Source: Leptolyngbya sp. Prado105 (GTDB lineage: Bacteria; Cyanobacteriota; Cyanobacteriia; Leptolyngbyales; Leptolyngbyaceae). From it: a stretch of 64,000 bases of DNA. The position numbers and the translations under genes are program-made. The stretch covers positions 19,826 to 83,825 of the forward strand of contig JALOOO010000001.1 of assembly GCA_025454375.1 (NCBI GenBank), given 5' to 3'. Of the stretch, positions 45,290-55,989 are shown piece after piece (the stretch's first letter is position 1; the number at the start of each line of letters is the position of its first letter). The notes beneath the pieces are model-generated. The model worked only from the letters and a program-made list of their open reading frames with translations. It did no database searches and was not told the origin of the DNA.

Positions 45290-46642
45290 ATGCGTGCTGA
45301 ACCTTTTCTCGATAATTGGGCATATCTCAAAGTTGAATTGAATTGGCTAGAGCGATTGCTTCTCACCGCAGTCGCACGGCAGCGCAAAGACACAAAAACC
45401 GTCGAACGAGTCTCACAGACAAAAGCCGATCGTGCGACTAGCCATTGGTGGAAAGGATTGGTCAGTTTTGATGAAATTATTGCTTCAGATTCTCCCGCAG
45501 AACGCCGCAAACCCACTCCCCCCGCAAGCTACCAACAGCAGCTTGATGCCAGAATTCAAGCGAGTTGGCACAAAGGCATCGGACTGGCTTTGCCCATGTT
45601 GTGCGATCGCTTAGAACTCAATGCGTTTGAGAAAAATGCGATTCTACTTGCCCTTGCTCCAGAAATTCATCGTCGATACGCTCAAATGTATGGGTATTTG
45701 CAAACGGGGCAGGACATCCAAGAACGTCCCAGCATTGATCTCGTTTTGCGATTGTTCTGCCGCACCGATGTGGAATGGCGAATCGCGAGATCGAGCTTAC
45801 TCGATTCAAGTCGGTTGCTGCAATCAGGCTTGATGCAGGTTGAAGGAGCAGAACGATCGCTCTTTCTCACCCGATCGCTCAAACTCTCAGATGAATGCGT
45901 CAACTATTTACTCTCAGACCCCGCCGATTTTGCTGAACTAGAAGCGTTATTAGACCCGCAAACGTCAACCGTGTTTGCTCGATCGGTGCCCCGAACTCCC
46001 ATTGATTTAGTCCTACCGGAACTAGTTTTAGAGCAACTGAACCAGATTTGTGAGCAAGTGAAGTTTGCCCCTCAGTTAAAAGCTTGGGGATTTCAACAAT
46101 TTCCAGGCATCAATGCTTTGCTCATTGGCGCACATGGGACAGGGAAAACGCTCTCAGTCCAATGGATTGCCCAGCAATTAGAGATGCCCTTAACAGAGGT
46201 TGATTTAGCGATCGTGGAGGATTCGCTGATTGCAGATCTGATTGCCGAACGTCCGATGCTGTTATTGATCAAGTCGGCTGAGCGTTGGTTAAATCGTTCG
46301 GCTCCGATTGCAAAAGTGCTTGAATTGATCAATTCTCGTCGAACTCTGACTTGTTTTAGTGTGGGACATCGAATTGCAGTGCCAAATGTTTTGCGATCGC
46401 GCTTCCAATTCACGATCGAATTTCCCAAACCGGATCAATCTGCCCGCTTGAAGTTATGGAGACAAGCCTTTCCGGCTGAAACCCCGATCGCAGAATTAGA
46501 CTGGCACACGCTCGCGAAAAAGCACAATCTTACAGGAGGCGAAATCAAAGCGATCGCCAAAGCTGCGGCAATTGAAGCTTTAGCTCAGGAAGCTTGCACG
46601 ATCGAGCTTGATCACATTCTCAAAGCCCTTTCTGTCCGATGA
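45290..46642 (+). CDS. AAA-family ATPase-like protein with degenerate Walker B
   Basis: A 450-residue protein. An N-terminal helical region of about 250 residues includes FEKNAILLALAPEIHRRYAQ and YLQTGQDIQERPSIDLVLRL, a pattern found in cyanobacterial AAA proteins. The ATPase core has Walker A LLIGAHGTGKTLS (about 278-290). The position expected for Walker B reads MLLLIKSAERWL with no acidic pair, so hydrolysis may be lost. The C-terminal lid (LDWHTLAKKHNLTGGEIKAIAKAAAIEAL) matches the AAA sensor-2 helical domain. Likely a remodelling or scaffold ATPase relative of unknown partner. ATG 45290. Confidence 0.75.
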   Translation: MRAEPFLDNWAYLKVELNWLERLLLTAVARQRKDTKTVERVSQTKADRATSHWWKGLVSFDEIIASDSPAERRKPTPPASYQQQLDARIQASWHKGIGLALPMLCDRLELNAFEKNAILLALAPEIHRRYAQMYGYLQTGQDIQERPSIDLVLRLFCRTDVEWRIARSSLLDSSRLLQSGLMQVEGAERSLFLTRSLKLSDECVNYLLSDPADFAELEALLDPQTSTVFARSVPRTPIDLVLPELVLEQLNQICEQVKFAPQLKAWGFQQFPGINALLIGAHGTGKTLSVQWIAQQLEMPLTEVDLAIVEDSLIADLIAERPMLLLIKSAERWLNRSAPIAKVLELINSRRTLTCFSVGHRIAVPNVLRSRFQFTIEFPKPDQSARLKLWRQAFPAETPIAELDWHTLAKKHNLTGGEIKAIAKAAAIEALAQEACTIELDHILKALSVR

Positions 46643-46686
46643 GATATTTCAATGAGATATTTCAAAGGGTTTGCCCCAATTGCGTC

Positions 46687-47058
46687 TCAAAACAATTTTC
46701 CAACTTTCCCCACGATCGGCAGCGAAATTGCTTTACGTCGCCACAACTGCACCATGAGAAAGAGATTCAAGCCAAAATATCCCGAAGTCATAAAGCTTGC
46801 CGCCAACAGCACTGGCAGTGGAACCGACTCTGCATTCATCGCACTCGCACCCATCAGTCCATAGAGCAGCAACCAGCCCACGGACAGCTTAATTACGAAT
46901 CGACTCAATGCTCGCTCTTGCCGTCCTCCTGCCCGACGGTACAGCGTCCATACTGCTGGAAAAAATCCAAAAATTGGCACAAAATAGAAAAATAGCCGAA
47001 TGTGCCGCAAGGTATCAGGTTCAATTTCTTCAGACTTGAGAAAATCAAATTCGTTCAT
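46687..47058 (-). CDS. Small membrane protein of unknown function
   Basis: 123 residues with three hydrophobic helices (LFFYFVPIFGFFPAVWTL, LSVGWLLLYGLMGASAM and VLLAASFMTSGYFGLNLFLM) and a basic linker RRAGGRQERALSRFVIK. It resembles a conserved cyanobacterial membrane family without assigned function. ATG 47058. Convergent with the AAA-like gene, divergent from the AI-2E transporter gene. Confidence 0.7.
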   Translation of the reverse strand: MNEFDFLKSEEIEPDTLRHIRLFFYFVPIFGFFPAVWTLYRRAGGRQERALSRFVIKLSVGWLLLYGLMGASAMNAESVPLPVLLAASFMTSGYFGLNLFLMVQLWRRKAISLPIVGKVGKLF

Positions 47059-47171
47059 GACTTAAATCACAGGGAAGACGATAGACCGCGAGTCAAAGCG
47101 CGATAATAATATTTAGAGACTGCCCAAAATCATCTCGCCTGAATCAATTCTTGAGTTAGTGTCGCTGCATC

Positions 47172-48299
47172 ATGCCTCATCGCAATAAGCTGTGGATTTG
47201 GTGGGATTCTTTACCACCCGTGTCAAGAGCGATCGCGATCGCGTCTTTTGCTCCCCTAGTCGTACTAAACGCCTGGGCGGTTTCATCTACTTTTGAGTAT
47301 TTTCATTCGCTCCTCGCGATCGTCGTGGGCGCGTCTTTGCTAACTTTTCTGCTGAACTATCCAGTCAGCTACATGCAGCAGCACGGCACGACCCGAGGGA
47401 GAGCGGCGATTATCGTCTTTCTGTTTACGATTTCGATCTTGCTCGCGATCGGAGTCACACTGGTGCCGCTGGCACTGCAACAGGCTCAACAGCTTGTCAC
47501 ACGCTTACCAGAATGGATCGATTCAGGACAGCGACAATTGATTCTGCTCAATGACCAAATCGAAAAAGCTGGATTTCCAATTAGTTTAGACGTTCTAGCC
47601 GATCAAATTACTGCCCCCGTTAAGAATCAGCTACAGCGATTAGCAGGAGATATTCTAGGCTTAGCCGTCATTACCGTGACGAGCATTCTAGATTTGTTAC
47701 TCACGTTAGTCCTCACTTTCTACTTACTCCAGCACAGCGATCGACTCTGGGAAAGTCTGGTCGAATGGTTGCCGCATCGAATTCGCGATCCGTTTAGCAA
47801 TACGTTGCGCCTGAGTTTTCAGAACTTCTTTTTTAGCCAGTTGATTTCTTCGACTTCGATGGGCTTTGTATTGACGGTGATTTTCTTATCGTTGCGAGTG
47901 CCATTTGGACTGTTGTTTGGCTTGACGATCGGGACAATGGCGTTGATTCCATTTGGTGGCTCGGTTGGGATTGCGCTCGTGTCCTTGCTCGTCGCATTGC
48001 GCGATATTGGGTTAGGTGTTGAGGTTCTGATTGCGTCTCTGATTGTGCAGCAGATTATCGAGAATCTGATTATGCCGAGAATTCTCGGCAGCTTTACAGG
48101 CTTAAATCCGGTGTGGGTGTTTATCTCAATCTTGATGGGGGCACGAGTCGGAGGATTGCTTGGAGTTGTGGTTGCAGTTCCGATCGCAGTGGTGATTAAG
48201 AGCATTTTGGTGTCATTGCGATCGCCAAATTCACCCATCATTGTCTCCAGTGATATTCAGATCGCTGAAATTCCAGCAGGTCAGGCTTCTGAAAGCTGA
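47172..48299 (+). CDS. AI-2E (TqsA/PerM) family transporter
   Basis: A 375-residue membrane protein with about eight helices and the family's large central soluble loop (ITVTSILDLLLTLVLTFYLLQH and GFVLTVIFLSLRVPFGLLFGL flank it). The C-terminal motif QQIIENLIMPRILGSFTGLNPVWVFISILMGARVGGLLG is diagnostic in parts (QQ-x-IEN-x-L-x-P). Family members have been linked to autoinducer-2 export and to Na+/H+ antiport, so the substrate is unresolved. ATG 47172. Convergent with the EAL gene. Confidence 0.88.
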   Translation: MPHRNKLWIWWDSLPPVSRAIAIASFAPLVVLNAWAVSSTFEYFHSLLAIVVGASLLTFLLNYPVSYMQQHGTTRGRAAIIVFLFTISILLAIGVTLVPLALQQAQQLVTRLPEWIDSGQRQLILLNDQIEKAGFPISLDVLADQITAPVKNQLQRLAGDILGLAVITVTSILDLLLTLVLTFYLLQHSDRLWESLVEWLPHRIRDPFSNTLRLSFQNFFFSQLISSTSMGFVLTVIFLSLRVPFGLLFGLTIGTMALIPFGGSVGIALVSLLVALRDIGLGVEVLIASLIVQQIIENLIMPRILGSFTGLNPVWVFISILMGARVGGLLGVVVAVPIAVVIKSILVSLRSPNSPIIVSSDIQIAEIPAGQASES

Positions 48300-48374
48300 G
48301 AGGTCGCAAGTTGAGGAAGCGATTTTTTTACTTGCACCCTCTCACAAAAACACGATTTCCAACTGCACTGCAAC

Positions 48375-50111
48375 TCAAGCTGCTGATAATTGAAGCCGAC
48401 GATCGGCAATGAGCAAGGCTTCCATCTCATCCGCTGAAATCGGCGGACTGTACAGGAAGCCTTGAATCGCATCACAGCCGCGCTTGCGGAAGAATTCCAA
48501 CTGTTTCTTATCTTCGATGCCTTCCGCGACAATGTGCAATTTCAAGCCTTTTGCCATGCTGATAATTGCTTTGGAAATCGCGATCGCACCTTCACTCACA
48601 TGGATTTGTTTTACAAAGCTACGATCGATTTTCAAGGCATCGATCGGCAATTGGTAGAGGTAATTCAAAGATGAATATCCTGTGCCAAAATCATCGATCG
48701 AGATTTCAATCCCTAACTTCTTCAGTGCCTTTAATGTGATAATTGTCGATTCGACATCCTGCATCACGCAGCTTTCGGTTAGTTCTAACGTCAGCAACTT
48801 CGGATCAAGTCCGGTTTCTGCCAAAATCGCTTCGACCCGTTGTGGTAAATTTGCTTGCTGAAACTGGCGCATTGATAAATTCACCGATACCCGGAGTGGC
48901 TGAAAATAGCAGCGCTGCCAAAGCTTTGCATGTTGACATGCGGTCTTTAACACCCACTCTCCTAAGGGCACAATGAGTCCCAACTCTTCTGCAACCGGAA
49001 TGAACTTTGTTGGAGAAATCACACCCCGCTCTGGATGATGCCAGCGCACTAAGGATTCCATCCCCATAATCTTTCCGGTTCGCAAATCAGCTTGCGGTTG
49101 ATAATGCACTTGGAATTCGGATCGCTCGATCGCTTTGGTCAAATCCATCTCAATTAAGCGACGCTCGACCTCTAACGCATCAAGGTCTGAATCATAGAGA
49201 CGATGGCGATTTGTCCCAGGTTGCTGACACCAATGCTGAGCCGTTTCTGCCTGCGTTAATAGGTCTTGAGGCGTGCCCTGCGGATCATCTGTCCAAGTCA
49301 TGCCGATATTGGCGTGAAAGCGGATCTCATACCCATCGATCATGCAGGGTAAAGTGACTCGATCGAGCAGGAACTGAGCAAACTCTGCTAATTCTGACGG
49401 GGCAATATCGCGCAGCACAATCCCAAACTGATCCCCGCTCAGACGCGCTAGGAAACCATTTGACTGTACGGCTTTACTCAGGCGATTTGCGACCATTTGC
49501 AGCACGATGTCGCCTGTCACATGTCCAAATCGAGAATTGACCACGTGAAATCGCTGGAGATTTAGACAAAGAACTGCCATCCCCTGCGACGAATGGAGAT
49601 CAGCAAATGAACTCATCAAATTGTGCAAATGCTGATGCAGCAGTCCGCGAGTAGGTAAATGCGTCAGCGAATCTAACATTGCTCCACGCCGAATTGCTGC
49701 GGTTGCCTGTTTTTGCTGTTCGCTGTATCGCTCAACTAAAACTGCCTGCTTCTTCAGGCGCGAGGAGATTGCGCCCAATAATTCACTCACTGAGCAAGGC
49801 TTGACTAAGTAATCGTCTGCCCCTGAATTCATCCCTTGCCGAATGTCGTTTTTCTCGCTTTTTGCGGTGAGAAAAATGACGGGAATGGTTGCAGTTTGAG
49901 TGTGCGATCGCAGATTTTCTAAAACTTCATATCCATCTAGCTCTGGCATACAGACATCGCAGAGAATCAAATCTGGATGGTACGCCCGAGCTTTTTGAAT
50001 GCCGATTCGACCGTTTTCTGCTTCGATTCCTCGAAATCCTTCGAGTTCCAAAATCTCAAGCAGATTATTCCGAATCAACTCATCGTCTTCAATGATAAGA
50101 ATGGTCTTCAT
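48375..50111 (-). CDS. Response regulator with REC, degenerate GGDEF and EAL domains
   Basis: About 578 residues. Receiver domain 1-120 with Asp52 (LILCDVCMPELDGYE) and Lys in DDYLVKP. The GGDEF domain (about 160-310) has SGDQF instead of GGDEF (about 222-226) and is unlikely to make c-di-GMP. The EAL domain (about 330-570) carries ESLVRW in place of EALVRW, plus NLSMRQFQQ, LELTES, IDDFGTGYSSL, LKIDRSFV and VAEGIE, so phosphodiesterase activity is probable. ATG 50111 is preferred over 50138. A degenerate GGDEF often binds GTP and tunes the EAL domain. Confidence 0.92.
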   Translation of the reverse strand: MKTILIIEDDELIRNNLLEILELEGFRGIEAENGRIGIQKARAYHPDLILCDVCMPELDGYEVLENLRSHTQTATIPVIFLTAKSEKNDIRQGMNSGADDYLVKPCSVSELLGAISSRLKKQAVLVERYSEQQKQATAAIRRGAMLDSLTHLPTRGLLHQHLHNLMSSFADLHSSQGMAVLCLNLQRFHVVNSRFGHVTGDIVLQMVANRLSKAVQSNGFLARLSGDQFGIVLRDIAPSELAEFAQFLLDRVTLPCMIDGYEIRFHANIGMTWTDDPQGTPQDLLTQAETAQHWCQQPGTNRHRLYDSDLDALEVERRLIEMDLTKAIERSEFQVHYQPQADLRTGKIMGMESLVRWHHPERGVISPTKFIPVAEELGLIVPLGEWVLKTACQHAKLWQRCYFQPLRVSVNLSMRQFQQANLPQRVEAILAETGLDPKLLTLELTESCVMQDVESTIITLKALKKLGIEISIDDFGTGYSSLNYLYQLPIDALKIDRSFVKQIHVSEGAIAISKAIISMAKGLKLHIVAEGIEDKKQLEFFRKRGCDAIQGFLYSPPISADEMEALLIADRRLQLSAA

Positions 50112-51067
50112 GGGAGAGCAACCTAGCGAGATCATCAAGTGGGAAGAAACCTATCTTCTAAATCTAAATAACTTAATAAAAAGGAAGAAAAAACTGATTG
50201 CTAGAAATGGGCAACCGATACGAAGGGAGTTGGACAGGCAAAAAAAGCAATGTCCGCAATTTCAGAGCCATTTTCTAGTTCAATGCTTCATAAAAAAGTT
50301 GCGATCGATACCTCTGCCCACTCGAAAACTGGATTGTCCCTGCTGTTGTTGTCTTCACGCTTCATACACCCTTGAGTAGAACTGAATAGAACTGAATTGA
50401 TGTCGAGATTCAGGAACGAGATTCAGGAATTTTGTCGCTGCTTCCATAGCTTGCTCTCGCAGTGTTAGAACGCAGAATCTGCGTTCATTCAGAAATTGAT
50501 CTGAGACTACGGGTTCAAGCAATTACTGAGAACTTAGTGAAACTGCTGAAGTAGATATAACTAAAGGATACTGGATTAGTTTGCCCCTGAAGTCCCCACT
50601 TGACTACTAAAGATCACAATTTAAGCAACCAAGTTAAAAAGTAACTTGGATTATTACATTCGAGACTAGACCTTTAGCTAGATGTCCGTTTGTAATTAAT
50701 CTGATCGGTTCCCCCGATCGGAGGAAGAAATAAAGACTCCTTTTGAAGAAAAATAGATTAAAGTTGTGAATCTATCGTAAAGACACTAGATCTGAATGCG
50801 AGATTCTACGGATTTATTACAAATTTCAACTTAGAGCTAAATTGTGCCGAAAACTTCCCATAAGATAACCGAATACTTCATACTAAGGTCAGAATTCTCT
50901 AATTTTTCACCAGAATTCTTTCAGTTTAAAGTGACCCGTCTTACGAAGTTTCACGGATAGAATACGGCTTGCAGATTTAGCTTGCCGTATAATGTCGAGT
51001 TTAAGCGCAAGCTTTTGTTACGACGAGCAGTGTTCGTAACTGCACTTTCACTTTTGGTTTCTGTTCT
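50112..51067. other. Long non-coding region upstream of the AAA/WD40 pair
   Basis: About 950 bp without a credible gene. It contains a 13-bp tandem direct repeat, CGAGATTCAGGAA (50404-50416 and 50417-50429), a 19-bp palindrome at 50468-50486, and a small hairpin GATCGG/CCGATC (50703-50719). An open frame at 50982-51242 overlaps the next gene and has no family resemblance. This would be unusually long for two promoters and may hold regulatory RNA or operator clusters. Confidence 0.5.
50468..50486. promoter_or_regulatory. 19-bp palindrome, possible operator
   Basis: GAACGCAGA-A-TCTGCGTTC is a perfect inverted repeat with a single central base. It lies 360 bp left of the EAL gene's start and 580 bp before the AAA pair, inside the long gene-free region. 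Binding protein unknown. Confidence 0.5.
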
Positions 51068-52426
51068 ATGTCACTATCGACATCTATGTCCTACTCTCAG
51101 CCCTCTCGAACCCCAGCGAAGCGAAAACGAGGAATTATCCTCAGCACCAGAGGTTGGCAGCGTCTTCAAGCCGCTGAGCAGCGATCGACGAACCAGAAGA
51201 ATTTTGGCAAGTCCTACACGCTTCAAGAACTCAGCGAACTGACTGCGCTCAGTCCTAACACACTCGCACGGGTTCGCAGTCGCAAGGTTGCCGTTGATCA
51301 ACAGACGTTAGAAAACTATTTTCGGGCATTTGAGTTATTACTGACTCCGGATGACTACACAGATTCCGAAACGGCAAATTTGGGGAATCGCCAGCATATT
51401 TTGCTAAGTGGACAGCTTCCGGTTGATTCACCCTTTTATGTGTACCGCCCTCCGATCGAGAGCATTTGCTATGAGTCTTTGCTGAAGCCAGGGGCTTTGG
51501 TTCGGATTCGAGCGCCGCGCCAAATGGGCAAGACTTCTCTGACGGCAAGAACCCTCACTCAGTTGAGAGAGCAACAGCAATTTCTCACGACTATTACTAG
51601 CTTGCAGCTTGCAGATGCCTCAGTTTTTCAGGACTTGAAGCGGTTTTTACAGTGGTTCTGTGCCATTGTCACCCAAAACTTAGGCTTGCCCAATCAGCTT
51701 GATCGGCACTGGGACGACCTATTTGGCAATAGCTACAACTGTACAAACTATTTTGAAAACTATGTATTGGCGGAGATTGATGCTCCGATCGTGTTAGCCC
51801 TCGATGAAGTCGATGCCGTGTTTGAGCATCCTGAGATTGCAACAGACTTTTTCGGAATGTTAAGGGCTTGGTACGAAAAATCTCGTTATGGTGATGCGAA
51901 GAGTGAACTTTGGCAAAAATTGCGCTTAGTACTGGTTCATTCAACTGAAGTTTATGTCCCACTAAACTTAAATCAATCCCCATTTAACGCAGGCTTGGCG
52001 GTTGAACTCCCTGTTTTATCTTTAGAGCATGTAGTGGATTTGGCGCAGCGATATGGCGTAGACAACGCAGATGAAGCAGCAGCAGCACTTCTCGACCTAA
52101 CAGGCGGAAATCCTTATCTGGTGCAGGTGGGATTGCATCATCTCAGTACTCAGTTCGTCAGTTTGGGAGATTTAATCGAATCTGCGGCGACGAGTGATGG
52201 AGTTTATGCGAACCACCTACGGAATTTACTATGGGATTTACAGAAATATCCAGAATTAATGTCAGCGTTTAAGCGGATTGTTTTATCAGATACGGCGGTT
52301 GAACTAGAACCCATTCTCGCGTTTAAATTACAGAGTAAAGGGCTAGTCAAAATCAAAGATCCTTTGATTGTGCCAAGTTGCCAATTATACCGGAAGTACT
52401 TTCAGCAAGCGCTCTCGACCACGTGA
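51068..52426 (+). CDS. HTH plus AAA-like ATPase (AAA_35 type)
   Basis: A 452-residue protein. Residues about 18-95 form an N-terminal HTH-like module ([55 protein letters not shown]) of the kind placed ahead of NTPase domains in cyanobacterial STAND and vWA-MoxR-associated proteins. An AAA-like ATPase follows: Walker [13 protein letters not shown] (about 147-158), Walker [15 protein letters not shown] (about 239-252), [16 protein letters not shown] near the C-terminus. There is no repeat domain or effector. The TGA overlaps the GTG start of the next gene, so the pair is translationally coupled. The HTH may be a protein-protein module rather than a DNA binder. Confidence 0.82.
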   Translation: MSLSTSMSYSQPSRTPAKRKRGIILSTRGWQRLQAAEQRSTNQKNFGKSYTLQELSELTALSPNTLARVRSRKVAVDQQTLENYFRAFELLLTPDDYTDSETANLGNRQHILLSGQLPVDSPFYVYRPPIESICYESLLKPGALVRIRAPRQMGKTSLTARTLTQLREQQQFLTTITSLQLADASVFQDLKRFLQWFCAIVTQNLGLPNQLDRHWDDLFGNSYNCTNYFENYVLAEIDAPIVLALDEVDAVFEHPEIATDFFGMLRAWYEKSRYGDAKSELWQKLRLVLVHSTEVYVPLNLNQSPFNAGLAVELPVLSLEHVVDLAQRYGVDNADEAAAALLDLTGGNPYLVQVGLHHLSTQFVSLGDLIESAATSDGVYANHLRNLLWDLQKYPELMSAFKRIVLSDTAVELEPILAFKLQSKGLVKIKDPLIVPSCQLYRKYFQQALSTT

Positions 52427-55400
52427 ACCTTGAACTTCTTCATTCACGCTATCAAGTCGGTGGAAGTCTGCCGCCCGATGCCGCATGTTACGTCCAACGC
52501 AAAGCCGATCAGGAGTTGTATGCAGCCCTGTTAGCGGGTGAATTTTGCTATGTATTTAACTCGCGGCAGATGGGAAAGTCGAGCTTGCGAGTGAGATCGA
52601 TGCAGCGACTGCGAGAGGCGGGAGTCGCTTGCTGTACCGTGGACATGACGGGGATCGGGGTGCAGCAGGTGAGTGCAGAACAGTGGTACGCCTCGATCGC
52701 GGCTTCTTTGGTCAGTAGTTTTGACTTGAAGATCCAGTTTGGGCAGTGGTGGCGAGAGCAAGCACATCTGACCTTTGTAAATCGATTAGAAATTTTGATC
52801 GAGACGGTTTTGCTCCGACAGGTTACGCAAAACATCGTGATTTTTATCGATGAGATCGACAGTGTGCTGGCACTGAAATTCCCAGCAGATGATTTTTTTG
52901 CCTTGATTCGGGCGTGCTATAACCAGCGATCGGAGAAACCAGAATTTAATCGCTTGAGTTTTGCCCTCCTAGGCGTGACAACTCCTGCGGATCTCATTAG
53001 TGATAAACAGCGGACTCCTTTTAATATTGGACGAGCGATCGAACTGAGCGGGTTTCAGTTTACAGAGGCGACTCCTTTATTAACAGGACTCAGCCGCGTG
53101 GCAAAAAATCCAGAAGCTGTGCTGCGGCACATTCTCAATTGGACAGGCGGACAGCCCTTTCTGACTCAAAAACTCTGCGATCTCGTGGTTCGCGAACTGA
53201 CCGAGCAAGATCCGTTTTTGATGGAAGAAATCGATCCGATTCACATTTCAGAACTCACGTTAGAGCATCTGTTTCATATCAGAATGATCGAAAATTGGGA
53301 AGCGCAGGATCGTCCTGAACACTTGCGAACCATTCGCGATCGCCTTCTCAGCAATGATGAACAAACAGGACGGCTCCTCGAACTGTATCAGCAGATCCTC
53401 CAATCCCCTAGAGTCAGTATCGCTGGATACTATCCCCTATTTGAGCAGCGACATCAGGGAATCGCGATCGACAATAGTGTTGAACAGATTACCTTGACGC
53501 TATCTGGGTTAGTTGAGAAAGTGGACGGATATTTACGCATTAAAAATCCAATCTACGAAGCCGTTTTTAACGCTCGCTGGATTGATCGCCAATTCGCAAA
53601 GCTTCGCCCCTATTCAGAAGCCCTGAGTCAGTGGAAGCAATCGCTTTACCAAGACACCTCGCGACTGTTACATGGGCAGGCTCTGATCGATGCCCAAACT
53701 TGGTCAACCGGGAAACATCTGAGCGATGAAGACTACCGCTTTCTCACCGCAAGTCAAACCTTCCAAGAAGAAACGCTGCGTCGCCATCTAGAAGCCGATC
53801 GCGCTCAAGAAATGGCAGTCCGATTGCAGCTTGAAAATCGTAATACCAAACTGCAACAGCGACTTTTAGCCTTATTGAGTCTTGGGCTTGTGACTTCGAT
53901 CTTTCTCAGTGCGATCGCATTTCTTCAGTATCGCAGAGCCGCTCGCAACGAAGTGAGTACGCTCACCAGTAACTCTGAATTACTCTACACGATGGGCAGT
54001 GGATTAGATGCTTTAGTCGTCGCATTGCGGGCACGTGCGAAAGTCAAAGATTTAAACCTACAAGACAAGACCACGTTAAGAGAAGTCGATCGAGTGTTGA
54101 GGCAAGCCGTTTTTACAGGAGCGGAGTTCAACCGATTTTCGGCGCATACTGGGAGTGTGCGCTGTGTAAACTTTAGTCCCGATGGGGAGTTCTTTGCGAC
54201 TTGCTCTGAGGATCAAACCGTCAAACTATGGCATACCGATGGAACCCTTGTGACGACGCTAAAAGGTCATCTGGGAAGTCTTTTAGCTGTTTCCTTTAGT
54301 CCCGATGGCAAACTGATTGCGTCGGGGAGTACAGATAATTCCGTTCGCCTTTGGAGTCATGACGGATGGCAAGTCGAGCGGTTGCTAGGGCATCAGGGCA
54401 ATGTGCAGAGTGTAGCGTTTAGCCCAGATAGTTCGCTGCTTGCTTCTGCGAGTGCAGATCATACGGTGAAGCTCTGGTCACGCGATGGAGCCTTGATCCG
54501 GACTTTACATGGGCACCAAGGCACGGTGAATGCAGTCAGATTTAGTCCCGATGGCAATGTGATTGCGACAGCCAGTGCAGATCGCACGATTAAGTTCTGG
54601 ACAAGGGATGGCGTGTTACTCAAGACGCTAACCGGACATCGCGATCCAGTCTCTAGCATTGCTTTTAGTCCAGATGGCAAAGAGATTGCCTCGGTGAGTT
54701 TGGATGATACGATTCGGGTGTGGACTCAAGCAGGAGAACTGCTCCGGACGATCGAAGCAAATAGTGATGGAGTCACTGATCTGGCTTGGAGTCCGAATAG
54801 TCAAACGATCGCAACGGTTGGGTTTGATAAGGCGCTGAAAGTATGGCAGCGCAACGGGATTTTACTGAGAACCCTTCGAGGGCATGGGCAGGTAATTTGG
54901 AGTGTGGCATTTCATCCGACTGGAGACGAGATCGTCACAGGCAGTGGGGACAAAACGGCTCGACTTTGGCGCTTGTCAAATGGGTTGCTGACTCGATTAG
55001 AGGGACATACGAGTGATGTCAATCAAGTTGAGTTTAGTCCCGATGGGCGGCAGATTGTGACGGCGAGTAAAGATCGCACGATTAAGCTTTGGGGAGAGGG
55101 TGGAAATTTGGTGCGTGATTTAGTGCGTGATTTTTCTTGGAAGTATGACGCAAAATTTAGCCCAGATGGGAAAGAAGTCATTTCGGCTGGCTTAAGTGGG
55201 ATGTTGCGGCGCTGGCGGCTAGATGGAGCGGCGGTCGCACCGATTCCTAGTCCCTCAGGAGAAACCATTCAGAGTATTGCTTATAGTCCGAATGGCAATT
55301 TGATTGCGTCGGGTGGACAGGATAAGACGCTTCGCATCTGGGAAACTGGAGGAAAGCTGGTGCGATCGATTCTTGCTCATGACACTGCGATTCAGAAAAT

Positions 55401-55968
55401 TGCTTTTGCCCCAGGTGGAAATCTGGTTGCGACTGCGAGTTCGGATGGAACCGTGAAGCTGTGGAAAGTTGAAGATGGAAGCTTGCGGGCTTCGTTGATT
55501 GGACATCAAGGAGAAATCACTGCGATCGCGTTTTCGGATTCACTGATTGCGACGGGCAGTAGTGATCGATTGATCAAACTTTGGCGACTTGATGGCACTT
55601 TGCTCAATACCTTAGAAGGGCATCAAGATAATGTGCTAGGTCTTGCTTTTCGCGCAGACGGACAGGTGCTTGCGTCAGGAAGTCTGGATAAAACGGCGAA
55701 GCTTTGGGGGGTTGATGGACATCTGATCACGACCTTAAACGGGCATACGGAAGCCGTTCGCAGTGTTGCATTTCATCCAGATGGGAAGTTGCTAGCATCC
55801 GCAAGCAGCGATCGCACCGTGATCTTATGGAATCTCAATCAGGTGTTAAAAGCAGACTCTGCGGTTACGGCTTGCCACTGGCTGAAAAATTATTTGACAA
55901 CGAATTCAGCCTTGTCCGAGCATGAGCGATCGCTCTGTCGAGATGTCGATCTGAGTAAGCCCAATTGA
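52423..55968 (+). CDS. AAA-like ATPase, transmembrane segment and 14 WD40 repeats
   Basis: A 1181-residue protein from GTG 52423 (open frame extends to a TTG at 52378). Domain order: AAA-like ATPase with Walker [13 protein letters not shown] (about 45-56), Walker [13 protein letters not shown] (about 137-148) and [13 protein letters not shown]; a linker; one hydrophobic segment [20 protein letters not shown] (about 481-500); a helical stalk; then 14 WD40 repeats (about 573-1145), enough for two seven-bladed propellers. Repeats 9 and 12 are the most degenerate. Such ATPase-WD40 proteins act as switches in which the propeller senses a ligand. Start chosen for the 4-bp GTGA overlap with the upstream gene. 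Confidence 0.87.
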   Translation: MNLELLHSRYQVGGSLPPDAACYVQRKADQELYAALLAGEFCYVFNSRQMGKSSLRVRSMQRLREAGVACCTVDMTGIGVQQVSAEQWYASIAASLVSSFDLKIQFGQWWREQAHLTFVNRLEILIETVLLRQVTQNIVIFIDEIDSVLALKFPADDFFALIRACYNQRSEKPEFNRLSFALLGVTTPADLISDKQRTPFNIGRAIELSGFQFTEATPLLTGLSRVAKNPEAVLRHILNWTGGQPFLTQKLCDLVVRELTEQDPFLMEEIDPIHISELTLEHLFHIRMIENWEAQDRPEHLRTIRDRLLSNDEQTGRLLELYQQILQSPRVSIAGYYPLFEQRHQGIAIDNSVEQITLTLSGLVEKVDGYLRIKNPIYEAVFNARWIDRQFAKLRPYSEALSQWKQSLYQDTSRLLHGQALIDAQTWSTGKHLSDEDYRFLTASQTFQEETLRRHLEADRAQEMAVRLQLENRNTKLQQRLLALLSLGLVTSIFLSAIAFLQYRRAARNEVSTLTSNSELLYTMGSGLDALVVALRARAKVKDLNLQDKTTLREVDRVLRQAVFTGAEFNRFSAHTGSVRCVNFSPDGEFFATCSEDQTVKLWHTDGTLVTTLKGHLGSLLAVSFSPDGKLIASGSTDNSVRLWSHDGWQVERLLGHQGNVQSVAFSPDSSLLASASADHTVKLWSRDGALIRTLHGHQGTVNAVRFSPDGNVIATASADRTIKFWTRDGVLLKTLTGHRDPVSSIAFSPDGKEIASVSLDDTIRVWTQAGELLRTIEANSDGVTDLAWSPNSQTIATVGFDKALKVWQRNGILLRTLRGHGQVIWSVAFHPTGDEIVTGSGDKTARLWRLSNGLLTRLEGHTSDVNQVEFSPDGRQIVTASKDRTIKLWGEGGNLVRDLVRDFSWKYDAKFSPDGKEVISAGLSGMLRRWRLDGAAVAPIPSPSGETIQSIAYSPNGNLIASGGQDKTLRIWETGGKLVRSILAHDTAIQKIAFAPGGNLVATASSDGTVKLWKVEDGSLRASLIGHQGEITAIAFSDSLIATGSSDRLIKLWRLDGTLLNTLEGHQDNVLGLAFRADGQVLASGSLDKTAKLWGVDGHLITTLNGHTEAVRSVAFHPDGKLLASASSDRTVILWNLNQVLKADSAVTACHWLKNYLTTNSALSEHERSLCRDVDLSKPN

Positions 55969-55989
55969 GCAATTGACTAGATTCGACCC

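Noticed and set aside
50982-51242. 86-codon rightward frame before the HTH-AAA gene
   Set aside because: Overlaps the HTH-AAA gene by 175 bp in another frame and lacks any conserved feature.
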